Shown: in pieces, positions 9,721 through 20,085 of the stretch | Layout: every line of letters starts with the position of its first letter | How positions within the stretch are numbered: the stretch's first letter is position 1 | Source: Paenilisteria rustica | GTDB lineage: Bacteria; Bacillota; Bacilli; Lactobacillales; Listeriaceae | NCBI RefSeq assembly: GCF_013820765.1 | Contig: NZ_JABJVM010000012.1 | Location: 25,315-89,314 of the forward strand | Direction of reading: 5' to 3' | Length of the DNA stretch: 64,000 bases | Notes under the pieces: generated by a model | What the model was told of the DNA's origin: nothing | What the model saw: only the letters and a program-made list of their open reading frames with translations | Database searches by the model: none | Program-made: the position numbers and the translations under genes

Positions 9721-10860
9721 ATGTTTTTAGGTGAAAAATTAAAAGATATTCGAATTTTAAATGGCTTTTCACGATCGGAACTTGCTAGTATGTTGAATGT
9801 TTCGGAGCAGGCGATATGGCAATATGAGACTGGGGCTACATTGCCTAATCTCAATAATATCAATCAGTTAAAGCAGCTATTCAACGTGAAAGCGAAGTAT
9901 TTTTATAGCCAGAATAGGTTAACATATGACGTGGACGAGGCCACCATTGCTTATCGAAATGGCGACAGAGAATATCGATCCAAAACCGTAACAGAAGCGA
10001 TGTTTTTAAATTTCACCAGCGCTATGATTAGCGATGCGGAACGTTATGTGGAAGCGCCGCCTAATAATTTGAAGAAATGGATAGCTACAAACTTAGGAAC
10101 GGATCGTGAAAGCGGTATTGAAGAGCTGGCGGTGGAGATTAGAAGGCAGTTAGGACTTGAAGACAATAAAGATTTACTGTACGTGCTAGAGAAAAACGGG
10201 GCTGTCATTCTTGAAAAGAATTTAGGAAAAGAAACCGATGCATACAGCACATGGATAGATACACCATTCATTGTTCTAAGTCGAGAAAAAAAATCATCGG
10301 TCAGGCGTAATTTTGATTTGGCGCATGAATTAGGGCATTTATTGATGCATTATAAACTAGATATTAATAACCTAGATAAGAAAAGCTATCAAACGGTAGA
10401 ACAGGAAGCTAACTATTTTGCAAGCTGCTTTCTTTTGCCAAAGGAGCCATTCCTCGCTGATTTTCAGGCTATTCCTAAGCAAACAAATCCAGATGCGTAT
10501 ATTGAAATGAAAGAGAAGTGGTGCGTGTCTATTCAAACGATGGAGTACCGAGCCTATAAGCTTGGCCAGCTAACTTACGAACAGAATCGCTACTTCTTTG
10601 CCAACCTGAATCGCAAAGGATATAGAACAAAGGAACCGCTAGATGATCAAATAAAAATTATCAAACCAGGTAAAATCAAGGCTTTATTTCATTTTGTATT
10701 TACGAATCAATTGATGACACTGGAAGAAATGTTGCAGTATTGGCATGTGGAAATACCGTTTTTGAGTCGGTTATTTTGCATTGAAACCTCGTTTTTCGAA
10801 TCTTATTTAGTAAATAAGCAAGTATCAGCAACATACGATTTTATTAAAAAGGCAGATTAA
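9721..10860 (+). CDS. XRE-type HTH regulator fused to ImmA/IrrE metallopeptidase
   Basis: 379 residues. Residues 3-62 form a Cro/C1-type helix-turn-helix (GEKLKDIRILNGFSRSELASMLNVSEQAIWQYETG). A peptidase domain follows with the zinc motif HELGH inside DLAHELGHLLMH (about 198-209) and a downstream EANYFASCFLLP (about 228-239) supplying the third ligand. ImmA/IrrE peptidases cleave a partner repressor, often in mobile elements or toxin-antitoxin-like pairs. The ribosome site is GAGGTGG. It is coupled to the preceding unknown gene, the likely partner. The C-terminal 100 residues have no motif I recognise. Confidence 0.85.
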   Translation: MFLGEKLKDIRILNGFSRSELASMLNVSEQAIWQYETGATLPNLNNINQLKQLFNVKAKYFYSQNRLTYDVDEATIAYRNGDREYRSKTVTEAMFLNFTSAMISDAERYVEAPPNNLKKWIATNLGTDRESGIEELAVEIRRQLGLEDNKDLLYVLEKNGAVILEKNLGKETDAYSTWIDTPFIVLSREKKSSVRRNFDLAHELGHLLMHYKLDINNLDKKSYQTVEQEANYFASCFLLPKEPFLADFQAIPKQTNPDAYIEMKEKWCVSIQTMEYRAYKLGQLTYEQNRYFFANLNRKGYRTKEPLDDQIKIIKPGKIKALFHFVFTNQLMTLEEMLQYWHVEIPFLSRLFCIETSFFESYLVNKQVSATYDFIKKAD

Positions 10861-10876
10861 GCGACTACCAAAAAAA

Positions 10877-10951
10877 CGACTTTCTTCTATAGTAATATGA
10901 CACAATCACAAAACAGGAAAAGCAGTTATACTATTATATAGAAGAAAGTCG
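10877..10951. repeat. Long-armed inverted repeat between the ImmA gene and tatD
   Basis: CGACTTTCTTCTATA (10877-10891) and its exact complement (10937-10951) flank a 45-base AT-rich loop. No T-run follows, so it is not a simple terminator. It could be a terminal inverted repeat of a small element, a protein-binding site or an RNA hairpin. Confidence 0.7.
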
Positions 10952-10990
10952 ACATTCTACCTGTTGAAAATAAAGAAATGAGGGATAAAA

Positions 10991-11758
10991 ATGCTTTTTG
11001 ATACACATGTACACTTAAATGATGATGCATTTAACGAAGATTTGGAAGAAGTTATCGCGCGGGCCAAAGAAAATGATGTTTCGCGAATGGCAGTTGTCGG
11101 TTTTAACGAAGAAACAATCAATCGTGCGCTGGAACTTGCTGATAAATATGATTTTATTTACCTGATTGTCGGATGGCACCCAACAGATGCGATTACTTTT
11201 ACTCCCGAAAAACTAGAATGGTTACGCGAATTAGCCAAAAATCCGAAAGTTGTCGCACTTGGCGAAATGGGATTGGATTATCATTGGGATACGTCGCCAA
11301 AAGAAACTCAGTTTGAGGTCTTCCGTCAGCAAATTAGATTGGCAAAAGAAGTGCAGCTTCCAATCGTGATTCACAATCGGGAAGCAACGGAGGACGTTGT
11401 TCGTATTTTACAAGAAGAAAACGCGTCAGAAGTTGGCGGAATTATGCACTGTTTTGGCGAAACAGTAGAGGTAATGGAAGCGTGTTTAGCCATGAATTTC
11501 TACATCTCATTTGGCGGGACAGTTACCTTTAAAAACGCAAAATTACCAAAAATTGCAGCAGAATCAGTGCCATTAGACAAGATTTTAATCGAAACGGATG
11601 CTCCATATCTCGCTCCGCATCCAAATCGGGGCAAAAGAAATGAGCCGAGTTACGTCAAGCTTGTTGCCGAAAAGGTTGCAGAATTAAAAGAACTGAAATA
11701 TGAGGAAATCGCCCGCTACACAACAGAAAATGCAAATCGGCTATTCAAATTAAGTTGA
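10991..11758 (+). CDS. tatD: TatD-family metal-dependent DNase
   Basis: 255-residue TIM-barrel hydrolase of the TatD/YabD group. The metal ligands are visible as DTHVHLND (residues 4-11), GEMGLDY, VIHNRE, MHCFG and ETDAPYLAP near the end. The family has 3'-5' exonuclease and DNA-repair activity. ATG follows GAGGG. It starts the conserved series tatD-rpfB-rnmV-ksgA-veg-ispE. Confidence 0.93.
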   Translation: MLFDTHVHLNDDAFNEDLEEVIARAKENDVSRMAVVGFNEETINRALELADKYDFIYLIVGWHPTDAITFTPEKLEWLRELAKNPKVVALGEMGLDYHWDTSPKETQFEVFRQQIRLAKEVQLPIVIHNREATEDVVRILQEENASEVGGIMHCFGETVEVMEACLAMNFYISFGGTVTFKNAKLPKIAAESVPLDKILIETDAPYLAPHPNRGKRNEPSYVKLVAEKVAELKELKYEEIARYTTENANRLFKLS

Positions 11759-11994
11759 TTTTTGTCATCAAACTGTAATATTACCTGAACTTTGTAACGG
11801 AATCTTAAGCAAGGAAAAAATAAAGTTTAAGAAATCTTTAAAAACCCGCGCTATTATGCCTACGACTAGAGACTGACTTTGCTGAAATATAACTGACACA
11901 TTAGACATAGAATGTAATGAAAAGGTTTTACAATGGCTCTATACCAACGATGAAGTGCCTGTTTTTGGTCTAGACATCTTTTTTGGATAATTCG
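11759..11994 (+). other. Intergenic leader before rpfB, no gene seen
   Basis: Some 230 AT-rich bases between the tatD stop and the rpfB promoter. I see no open frame with a ribosome site and no convincing terminator. TGTAAT (11770s) and TGTAAC (11790s) resemble half-sites of WalR boxes but are about 19 bases apart instead of 11, so I do not call a site. Confidence 0.4.
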
Positions 11995-12024
11995 TTGACA
12001 GTTCTTTCGTCCCCCGTATATAAT
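11995..12024 (+). promoter_or_regulatory. Sigma-A promoter of rpfB
   Basis: TTGACA (11995-12000), 18-base spacer, TATAAT (12019-12024). A strong vegetative promoter 31 bases before the ATG at 12055. Confidence 0.8.
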
Positions 12025-12054
12025 CACAACAGAAGTTAGAAAGGGGAGAAATAC

Positions 12055-13329
12055 ATGACCATGGAAACTAGCAGTAACGCAAGCCAAAAATCAAAATGGC
12101 GTTTACCAATAATGATTGGCGCGTTTGTTATTGTCGTAGCATTGGTTTTTTATTTCGTTTTCGAGGGAACTAAAAACGATATCACGATTGTAAAAGCAGG
12201 CGAGGTTACGAAAGTTAGCACGCACGCAAAAACAGTTGGAGAAGTACTAAATGACGAAGGTGTAAAAATTGGAAAACATGACGAACTGTCTTATTCCAAA
12301 AATACAGCTGTAAAAGACGGAATGAAGATTGCTTACATTCCAGCTAAAGAAGTTACAATTAATGACGAAGGTAAAGAAGCGAGTGTGTGGACAACAAAAG
12401 ACACAGTTGCCGAAGTACTGAAGGATGAAAATATTACGACACGTCCACAAGATGCTTTAAACGTTTCATTGGATGACAAAGTAGCAGCAAACATGGAAGT
12501 TAAAATCGACCGTGCTGTCGCTCTAGCAATTCAAAATGGTGCGAAAAAAGAAGTAACGTGGACAACAAAAGATACAGTTGCAGATTTATTGGCGGAGAAA
12601 AACATTAAATTGGATGCTCACGATAAAGTATTACCAGTAAAAACGGCTAAACTTACTCCAAACATGACGGTTGTTGTTACATATGTAGACAAAAAAACCG
12701 ATGAAAAGAAATCTAAAGTAGCTTTCAAAACAGTAGTAAAAGAAGATGCTTCTCTTGAAAAAGGGGAAGAAAAAGTTGTACAAGCAGGAAAAGCTGGCGA
12801 GAAAATTGCCAAGTATGATGTTGTTATTGAGAATGGTAAAGAAAAACAACGCAAACTCCTTGCAGAACAAGTAACAGCAAAACCAGAGGATAAAATTATT
12901 GTTCGTGGTACAAAAGAAGAGCCTGTGGTAACTGCAATCAGCAATGCCCCAGCTAAATCTTCTAAAAAAGCTGAAACATCAAAAGCTACAACATCGAGTT
13001 CATCATCTTCTCAAAGTAGCCCTTCCACTGTAAGCAGTAAACCATCATCAGGCGGTAAAACGTTCACGATGGAATCAACAGCTTATTCAGGTGGCGGTAC
13101 AACAGCGACAGGTATTAATTTAACAGCAAACCCAGGCTTAAAAGTAGTTGCAGTAGATCCAAGCGTTATTCCACTAGGCTCTAGAGTCTATGTGTCAGGT
13201 TATGGAGAAGCAATTGCAGGAGATACTGGTGGCGCGATTAAAGGTAATATCGTAGACGTTTATTTTGCAGATGAGAGCCAATGTTATACTTGGGGACGTC
13301 GCCAAGTTACTGTAACAATTTTAGATTAA
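12055..13329 (+). CDS. RpfB/YabE-like cell-wall protein (DUF348-G5-3D)
   Basis: 424 residues. A cytoplasmic N-tail and one membrane anchor (about 17-38) lead to three DUF348 repeats (each beginning like HAKTVGEVLNDEGV, WTTKDTVAEVLKDENI, WTTKDTVADLLAEKNI). A G5 domain (about 215-290), a Ser-rich linker (300-335) and a C-terminal 3D domain follow, with the Asp triad in AVDPSVIPLG, GDTGGAIKG and VDVYF. Such proteins act on peptidoglycan and promote resuscitation or stationary-phase survival; 3D domains belong to lytic transglycosylase-like enzymes. The ribosome site GGGGAG is well placed. Confidence 0.9.
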   Translation: MTMETSSNASQKSKWRLPIMIGAFVIVVALVFYFVFEGTKNDITIVKAGEVTKVSTHAKTVGEVLNDEGVKIGKHDELSYSKNTAVKDGMKIAYIPAKEVTINDEGKEASVWTTKDTVAEVLKDENITTRPQDALNVSLDDKVAANMEVKIDRAVALAIQNGAKKEVTWTTKDTVADLLAEKNIKLDAHDKVLPVKTAKLTPNMTVVVTYVDKKTDEKKSKVAFKTVVKEDASLEKGEEKVVQAGKAGEKIAKYDVVIENGKEKQRKLLAEQVTAKPEDKIIVRGTKEEPVVTAISNAPAKSSKKAETSKATTSSSSSSQSSPSTVSSKPSSGGKTFTMESTAYSGGGTTATGINLTANPGLKVVAVDPSVIPLGSRVYVSGYGEAIAGDTGGAIKGNIVDVYFADESQCYTWGRRQVTVTILD

Positions 13330-13342
13330 GAAACATATAGAG

Positions 13343-13383
13343 AGCAGGAGGCGCGCCAATCATGGTGTCCCTCCTGCTTTTTT
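13343..13383 (+). terminator. Terminator after rpfB
   Basis: AGCAGGAGG (13343-13351) pairs with CCTCCTGCT (13370-13378), followed by TTTTTT. Strong intrinsic terminator. Confidence 0.9.
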
Positions 13384-13461
13384 GTGTGAAATAAAGCGGG
13401 TTCTGCTTTTTCGAATTTTATGGTATGATAGAAACACTGATTAAGAGAAGGGACGTTTTGT

Positions 13462-14911
<1,450 letters not shown>

Positions 14912-14942
14912 CGAAAAAATGATAAAAAGACGACCTTAGTGG

Positions 14943-15009
14943 TTGACACAGAGGCGTTTCGCTGTTAAAATATTTGTTTGTTGATTTTTGGCCCTAGATA
15001 TGCTATACT
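14943..15009 (+). promoter_or_regulatory. Tandem promoters of veg
   Basis: Two sigma-A promoters with 17-base spacers: TTGACA (14943-14948)/TAAAAT (14966-14971), and TTGATT (14981-14986)/TATACT (15004-15009) with TG before it. Bacillus veg is known for a very strong promoter; the doubled arrangement fits high expression. Confidence 0.75.
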
Positions 15010-15035
15010 GGAAATTAGTGAGGTGGGGGTACAAA

Positions 15036-15296
15036 ATGTCAAAAACTATTGCAAGCATCAAACAAAATCTTGAATCCAGACTTGGAACGAGACTAACTTT
15101 GAAAGCTAACGGCGGACGTAAGAAAACAATCGAGCGTTGTGGCGTTTTAGCTGAAACTTATCCAGCTGTTTTTGTTGTTGAATTAGATCAAGACGAGAAC
15201 AATTTCGAAAGAGTATCCTATAGTTATACAGACATTTTAACAGACACTGTGGAATTAGACTTTACCGACGATGTAAGTAAAGAATTAGCACTTTAA
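15036..15296 (+). CDS. veg: Veg protein
   Basis: 86-residue conserved Firmicute protein ([36 protein letters not shown]...). In Bacillus it stimulates biofilm matrix expression, by a mechanism that is not fully known. The ATG at 15036 follows GAGGTGGGGG. The frame extends upstream into the promoter region, which I exclude. Single-gene unit with two promoters and a terminator. Confidence 0.93.
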   Translation: MSKTIASIKQNLESRLGTRLTLKANGGRKKTIERCGVLAETYPAVFVVELDQDENNFERVSYSYTDILTDTVELDFTDDVSKELAL

Positions 15297-15312
15297 TCAC
15301 TAATATCTCAAG

Positions 15313-15337
15313 ACCAGCCAACTCGGCTGGTTTTTTG
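15313..15337 (+). terminator. Terminator after veg
   Basis: ACCAGCC pairs with GGCTGGT around AACTC, followed by six T. Confidence 0.9.
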
Positions 15338-15361
15338 ATGTCTTAGGGAGTTGAGTCTATG

Positions 15362-15560
15362 ACAAGTAAATCGGCGACAAGCGCTCGCAATGCAGCTATT
15401 CTCTGGACTTCCGGTTCTTCTACGCTTCGCTTCGCATAACTTCTCACATGGTCGGAGAAATTACTCCCTCCCTGTTTTCAGTCATCACGTACGCCAGTAC
15501 GCTCCGCTTCCGGCTTCCAGAGAATAGCTGCATTGCAACCGCTTTCGCTCGATTTGTGTA
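15362..15560. repeat. Large imperfect inverted repeat between veg and ispE
   Basis: Arms of about 50 bases (15362-15414 and 15510-15560) share an uninterrupted complementary core of 20-plus bases (TGCAGCTATTCTCTGGA on the left arm) and CCGG ends. The 95-base centre contains CGCTTCGCTTCG and CGTACGCCAGTACG. A similarly built element lies behind htrA (33060-33197). No coding frame is convincing. The rest of the 530-base veg-ispE gap holds no gene that I can support. Confidence 0.7.
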
Positions 15561-15829
15561 AAGCGTAATTTACGTCTTACGCAAAAAAATAAAAGAATGA
15601 TTGAGATTATCTGACTCACATCTTGAGTAAACTTCGGAATTGAGCTAGTCTCAATACTTTTGCAGTATGCTTAGAAGTCTTTTTGAGTTTGGAGTACATA
15701 TTTGGGCGTTGCTATGGTAGAATAAACAAAGAAGATTTGAGGAGCTGTGACCAAACTTGAAGTCAGGCGAAATTACTAACTTATTACTTTGGGTTGAACG
15801 ATGGATGTTCCCTAAGAAAGGCTGTAGAA

Positions 15830-16693
15830 ATGATGAAAATAAATGTGAAAGCACCTGCGAAAATTAATTTGTCATTGGATGCGCTATATAAGAGAAAAGA
15901 TAATTATCATGAGCTTGAGATGGTGATGACTACAATTGACTTGGCGGATCGTCTGCAGTTAGTTTTATTGGAAAAGGATATCATCAAACTGGATGTGAAG
16001 GCGCATTTTATTCCGGATGATAAGCGAAATCTGGTGTATCAGGCGGCGGCGCTTTTGAAGGAACGTTTTTCAGTGAAGCAAGGTGTGGCTATAACGCTTG
16101 ATAAGAGTATTCCGGTTGCGGCTGGACTTGCGGGTGGTAGTAGTGACGCGGCTGCAGCTCTTAAGGGATTGAACCAATTGTGGGATTTGAAGTTGACGCT
16201 TGAGGAACTTGCGGATTTAGGCGCGGAATTAGGATCGGATATTCCATTTTGCTTATATGGTGGAACGGCGCTTGCAACTGGTCGTGGTGAGATTATTGAA
16301 CCGCTTCCGATGATGCCAAATTGCTGGATTGTGTTAGCGAAGCCTTCGATTAGTGTTTCGACGCCGGGTGTATACCGAGACTTGCGCGTTGGAGAAGTGG
16401 AGCACCCGAATACGGCTGGAATGGTTCAGGCGATTCGGGATGGCAGTTTTGAGGGGATTTGTGATAATATCGGGAATGTGCTCGAGACGGTGACGCTCGC
16501 GAAACACCCAGAAGTGAAGCGAATCAAAGAGAAGATGCTGGAATTTGGCGCAGATACGGCTTTAATGAGTGGTAGCGGGCCGACAGTGTTTGCCCTTGTA
16601 AAACAGTACTCTAGAGCAAAACGCGTCTATAACGGCTTACGTGGCTTCTGTGAGGAAGTATATTTAGTTAGACCTTGGCAAGAAGAAAAATGA
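15830..16693 (+). CDS. ispE: 4-diphosphocytidyl-2-C-methyl-D-erythritol kinase
   Basis: GHMP kinase of the MEP isoprenoid pathway. It phosphorylates CDP-methylerythritol using the ATP loop [20 protein letters not shown] (about residue 97 on) and the late GSGPTVFAL. The substrate segment [15 protein letters not shown] is at the N-terminus. Two adjacent ATGs (15830, 15833) are possible; the ribosome site is the weak AAAGG. 287-288 residues, usual length. ORF extension upstream to 15794 lacks a ribosome site. Confidence 0.93.
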   Translation: MMKINVKAPAKINLSLDALYKRKDNYHELEMVMTTIDLADRLQLVLLEKDIIKLDVKAHFIPDDKRNLVYQAAALLKERFSVKQGVAITLDKSIPVAAGLAGGSSDAAAALKGLNQLWDLKLTLEELADLGAELGSDIPFCLYGGTALATGRGEIIEPLPMMPNCWIVLAKPSISVSTPGVYRDLRVGEVEHPNTAGMVQAIRDGSFEGICDNIGNVLETVTLAKHPEVKRIKEKMLEFGADTALMSGSGPTVFALVKQYSRAKRVYNGLRGFCEEVYLVRPWQEEK

Positions 16694-16711
16694 TAAAGGA
16701 GTCGTGAAGTG

Positions 16712-17452
16712 ATGAAAGTTATTTTTAATGCGGATGATTTTGGTTTGTCAAAAGGTGTCGTTTATGGAATTTTGGAAGCGTATAAGCATGGTGTTGTAAA
16801 ATCGACGACAATGCTTGCGAATTCACCAGCGTTTGATTTAGGCGCTGAGGTGGCGAAAGAGAATCCAGGACTCGATATCGGGGCGCATTTGACGCTGACA
16901 TTTGGTAGTCCACTTTTGAAGGATGTTCCGAGTCTTACTGCTGAGTCGGGGAAATTTCTAGCGCAAGACGTGCTGAGGAGTTCGGCGGATGCGATTGATT
17001 TTAGTGAAGTAGAGCGTGAATTCACCGCTCAAATCGAAAAAATTCTCGCAGCAGGCATTCCCATTTCCCATTTTGATACGCATCACCTTATCGAACCTAT
17101 TGTTTTGCCAGTTATGCAAAAATTAGCGAAAAAATATCAAGTTGGGTTGCGTCGTTCTGTGCATGATGCGGATTATACGGGGATTCCAACAACGGATCGT
17201 TTTTCTGATCAATTTTATGCGGATGGGATTACAGCGGATGTTGTCAAACAGGTTGTGAAGGCACACGAGCATGATACGGAGACGTTGGAATTCATGTGTC
17301 ACCCAGCATTTATCGATGAAACAATGCTCAGCTTGACTTCTTATTCTGATTATCGGATAAAAGAGCTGACTTTCTTAACATCGGATGAGGTGCAGGAAGC
17401 GTTGAAATCAGTTGGAGCGGAAGTAGTTAGCTTTAAAGAAGTTATGAAATAA
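16712..17452 (+). CDS. YdjC/ChbG-type carbohydrate deacetylase
   Basis: 246 residues of the YdjC family. The N-terminal NADDFGLSKGV supplies the paired Asp metal ligands, HLTL (about 61) and DTHH (about 121) supply the His ligands, and EFMCHPAF lies late. ChbG in enterics removes an acetyl group from chito-oligosaccharides; here the substrate is unknown. ATG 16712 is preferred over GTG 16709 for spacing to AAAGGAG. The spacing behind ispE (18 bases) suggests cotranscription, as in Listeria. Confidence 0.85.
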   Translation: MKVIFNADDFGLSKGVVYGILEAYKHGVVKSTTMLANSPAFDLGAEVAKENPGLDIGAHLTLTFGSPLLKDVPSLTAESGKFLAQDVLRSSADAIDFSEVEREFTAQIEKILAAGIPISHFDTHHLIEPIVLPVMQKLAKKYQVGLRRSVHDADYTGIPTTDRFSDQFYADGITADVVKQVVKAHEHDTETLEFMCHPAFIDETMLSLTSYSDYRIKELTFLTSDEVQEALKSVGAEVVSFKEVMK

Positions 17453-17603
17453 GAGGATTCTAGTATGTGGTGATTTTGAAAGGCAAGCTATGACTATCTT
17501 TTCCTCTAAAAAGCCTTTATAATGATGTTAAACACGTACAAAAAGGGCGAAATAGGTTCTAATGTTTGGAAAAGCTATTTTTAAAAAGAGGAGAAGAAGC
17601 AAT

Positions 17604-18431
17604 ATGAAAATTCGGCGTAGTGAACGTTTGATTGATATGACACAGTTTTTACTGAGCCATCCACGAAAACTGGTACCACTAACTTTATTTGCTGAGCGTT
17701 ATAGTTCTGCGAAATCATCTATTAGTGAAGATTTAGTTATTATAAAGAAAACATTTGAAGATAGAGGCATTGGTACGCTTGAGACTGTCCCAGGCGCTGC
17801 TGGTGGCGTGAAATACATTTCGATTGCGGATAATGCCGATGTGCTAGATTTCGTTCAGACGCTCTGTAACCGCATCGCTGAACCTAATCGTTTACTTCCA
17901 GGTGGTTACTTATATTTATCTGATTTACTTGGTGAGCCCGTGACGTTAAGCCAAATCGGGAAAATTTTAGCGACGAAATTTAATAAGCAAAAAATAGACG
18001 CGATTATGACGGTGGCGACAAAAGGGATTCCAATTGCGCAGGCCGTGGCGGAACATCTGAACGTCCCATTTGTCATTGTGCGACGTGATAGTAAGGTGAC
18101 GGAAGGTTCGACAGTTAGTATTAATTACGTGTCGGGATCGAGTAAACGTATTGAGAAAATGGAACTTTCGAAGCGCAGTCTACCAGAAGGTTCGAACGTT
18201 GTCATTGTGGATGATTTCATGAAAGCGGGCGGAACGATTAACGGGATGAAGAATTTGTTAGAAGAGTTCAATGCCAAATTAGTCGGTATCGGTGTTTTAG
18301 TGGAATCTGAATACGCGGAAGAGCGCTTAGTGGATGATTACGTCTCCTTGGTGAAAATTAAGAACGTAGATGTTAAAGAGAAGCAAATCGAAGTGGTAGA
18401 AGGCAATTATTTCAACTACCCAAATCAATAA
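17604..18431 (+). CDS. purR: Purine operon repressor PurR
   Basis: 275-residue repressor. The N-terminal winged helix (KIRRSERLIDMTQFLLSHP...) is joined to a phosphoribosyltransferase-fold domain that senses PRPP. The PRPP loop is intact (VIVDDFMKAGGTINGM, about 205-220). PurR represses purine synthesis genes and is released by PRPP, so it sits functionally near prs, 6 kb downstream. The ATG at 17604 follows AGGAGAAG; the upstream 14 in-frame codons lack a ribosome site. Confidence 0.93.
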   Translation: MKIRRSERLIDMTQFLLSHPRKLVPLTLFAERYSSAKSSISEDLVIIKKTFEDRGIGTLETVPGAAGGVKYISIADNADVLDFVQTLCNRIAEPNRLLPGGYLYLSDLLGEPVTLSQIGKILATKFNKQKIDAIMTVATKGIPIAQAVAEHLNVPFVIVRRDSKVTEGSTVSINYVSGSSKRIEKMELSKRSLPEGSNVVIVDDFMKAGGTINGMKNLLEEFNAKLVGIGVLVESEYAEERLVDDYVSLVKIKNVDVKEKQIEVVEGNYFNYPNQ

Positions 18432-18437
18432 ATAACG

Positions 18438-18487
18438 ACTAGAATCTGGGGCAGCGAGTCATGCTGTTTTAGCGTTCTAGTTTTTTT
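18438..18487 (+). terminator. Terminator after purR
   Basis: ACTAGAA pairs with TTCTAGT, with inner CAGC/GCTG pairing, followed by TTTTTTT. Confidence 0.85.
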
Positions 18488-18686
18488 ATATGAATGGAAT
18501 ATGAACAGATAAATACGACCTCCGTATGACTGGTTTTAATTTTATCTATGCTACAATAGGGACTTGTAGAGGGCGCATGAACATTTCGACAAGCGAATAT
18601 TTATGTTTATGAACTTTTTTATAGCAGTGCTTGCCTACATACTGGGAGCTAACAAACAATTACTTAATTTGGAAGGAGCAACACAC

Positions 18687-19367
18687 ATGAAGAAATGGGT
18701 TAAATGGTTGATTGCCATCGTTATTATCGCGGCAATCGTAGTAGGAGCAGTATTATTTTTAGGATCTAAATCAGGATCAGATACAACAGCGACGAAGGAC
18801 CTTGTGACAACGAAAGTGAAGCAAGGGGACATGAAAATTAACGCGACAGCAACAGGGGCTATTGTTCCGCAAAATCAACAAGCGCCTGATTACAAAGAAT
18901 TAGAGCTACAAGTACAAATGGACGAGCTAGATGTACCAAACGTGAAAAAAGATCAAGAAGCTAAGATTTCGGTTACGGCAGTTCCTGACAAAACATACAC
19001 AGGTAAAGTGAAGGAAATCGCAGAACAAGGAACCGTTATGAATGGCGTGTCTTCGTTCTTGGTGACGATTTCAATCGATGATAGTACAGATCTAAAATCA
19101 GGGATGACAGCGGATGCTTCCATTTTGGTGAATGAAAAAGCAAATGCATTATACGTTCCAATTGAAGCAGTTCAGAAAAATGATGACGGCAAATATTACG
19201 TACTCATCCCTAAAAAAGGGAAAAATGAGACGACGAAAGAAGTAAAACAATACGTAACGACTGGGCTTCATAACGAAGATAATATGGAGATCACGAAAGG
19301 TCTAGAAAAAGGCGATGAAGTCATTTTGCCAACGAAATCTAACTCATCCCAACAACCAGGATTTTAA
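18687..19367 (+). CDS. Membrane-fusion subunit of a MacB-type ABC exporter
   Basis: 226 residues. One N-terminal membrane anchor (about 4-27, KKWVKWLIAIVIIAAIVVGAV) leads to a beta-rich HlyD/YknX-like domain (LELQVQMDELDVPNVKKDQEAKI..., TYTGKVKEI, LYVPIEAVQ). It is shorter than typical MacA proteins and lacks the long coiled-coil hairpin. ATG 18687 has GGAAGGAG; the frame 5' of it has none. The following ATPase and permease complete an efflux set for peptides or lipophilic compounds (substrate unknown). Confidence 0.85.
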   Translation: MKKWVKWLIAIVIIAAIVVGAVLFLGSKSGSDTTATKDLVTTKVKQGDMKINATATGAIVPQNQQAPDYKELELQVQMDELDVPNVKKDQEAKISVTAVPDKTYTGKVKEIAEQGTVMNGVSSFLVTISIDDSTDLKSGMTADASILVNEKANALYVPIEAVQKNDDGKYYVLIPKKGKNETTKEVKQYVTTGLHNEDNMEITKGLEKGDEVILPTKSNSSQQPGF

Positions 19368-19395
19368 AAACTAGACCAAACAAGGAGGTGATCGC

Positions 19396-20085
19396 GTGAC
19401 TAGTCCACTTATTGATATGAGAAATTTAACGAAAACATATACACTTGGCGGCGAGACATTTAAAGCATTGGACAATGTAACGCTTGCTGTTGAACAAGGC
19501 GAATTTTTAGCGATTGTCGGACCTTCTGGCTCTGGTAAGTCAACCTTGATGAACATGATTGGTTGCTTAGATGTGCCGGATTCCGGTGAATATCATTTGG
19601 ACGGTGTCGATGTGGCAACGTTAAACGATAACAAACTGTCTGCTATTCGTAATAAGAAAATCGGATTTATTTTTCAACAGTTTAATTTATTGACGAAATT
19701 ATCGGCGCTTGAGAACGTCGAATTACCGCTGATTTATGGTGGTATGGGTGTTGCGAAACGGGAAGAAATTGCACTTGATTGTCTTCGTAAGGTTGGGCTA
19801 ACAGATAAGAAGCAGAATTTACCGACGCAATTGTCTGGTGGGCAACAACAACGTGTCGCGATTGCACGTGCGCTTGCGGCTAACCCACAAATTTTGCTAG
19901 CTGATGAACCAACTGGGGCGCTTGATTCCAAAACTGGTAAAGAAGTTATGGGGATCTTGCAAGAACTGAATCAGGCTGGCAATACAATCGTAATGATTAC
20001 ACATGATCTGGATATCGCGAATTACGGAACGAGAACGATTCGAATTCAAGATGGTCAACTTTTCAATGAGGGGGTAGCAAAATGA
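19396..20085 (+). CDS. ABC exporter ATPase (MacB/YknY-type)
   Basis: 229 residues with complete ABC motifs: Walker [10 protein letters not shown] (about 43-51), the Q-loop in IFQQFNLL, signature [15 protein letters not shown] (about 143), Walker [12 protein letters not shown] and the switch His in VMITHDL. GTG start behind AAGGAGGTGA. It overlaps the permease gene by 4 bases. Confidence 0.93.
   Translation: MTSPLIDMRNLTKTYTLGGETFKALDNVTLAVEQGEFLAIVGPSGSGKSTLMNMIGCLDVPDSGEYHLDGVDVATLNDNKLSAIRNKKIGFIFQQFNLLTKLSALENVELPLIYGGMGVAKREEIALDCLRKVGLTDKKQNLPTQLSGGQQQRVAIARALAANPQILLADEPTGALDSKTGKEVMGILQELNQAGNTIVMITHDLDIANYGTRTIRIQDGQLFNEGVAK

Noticed and set aside
11759..11860. WalR box upstream of rpfB
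   Set aside because: The TGTAAT and TGTAAC half-sites are about 19 bases apart instead of 11, and no other half-site fits.
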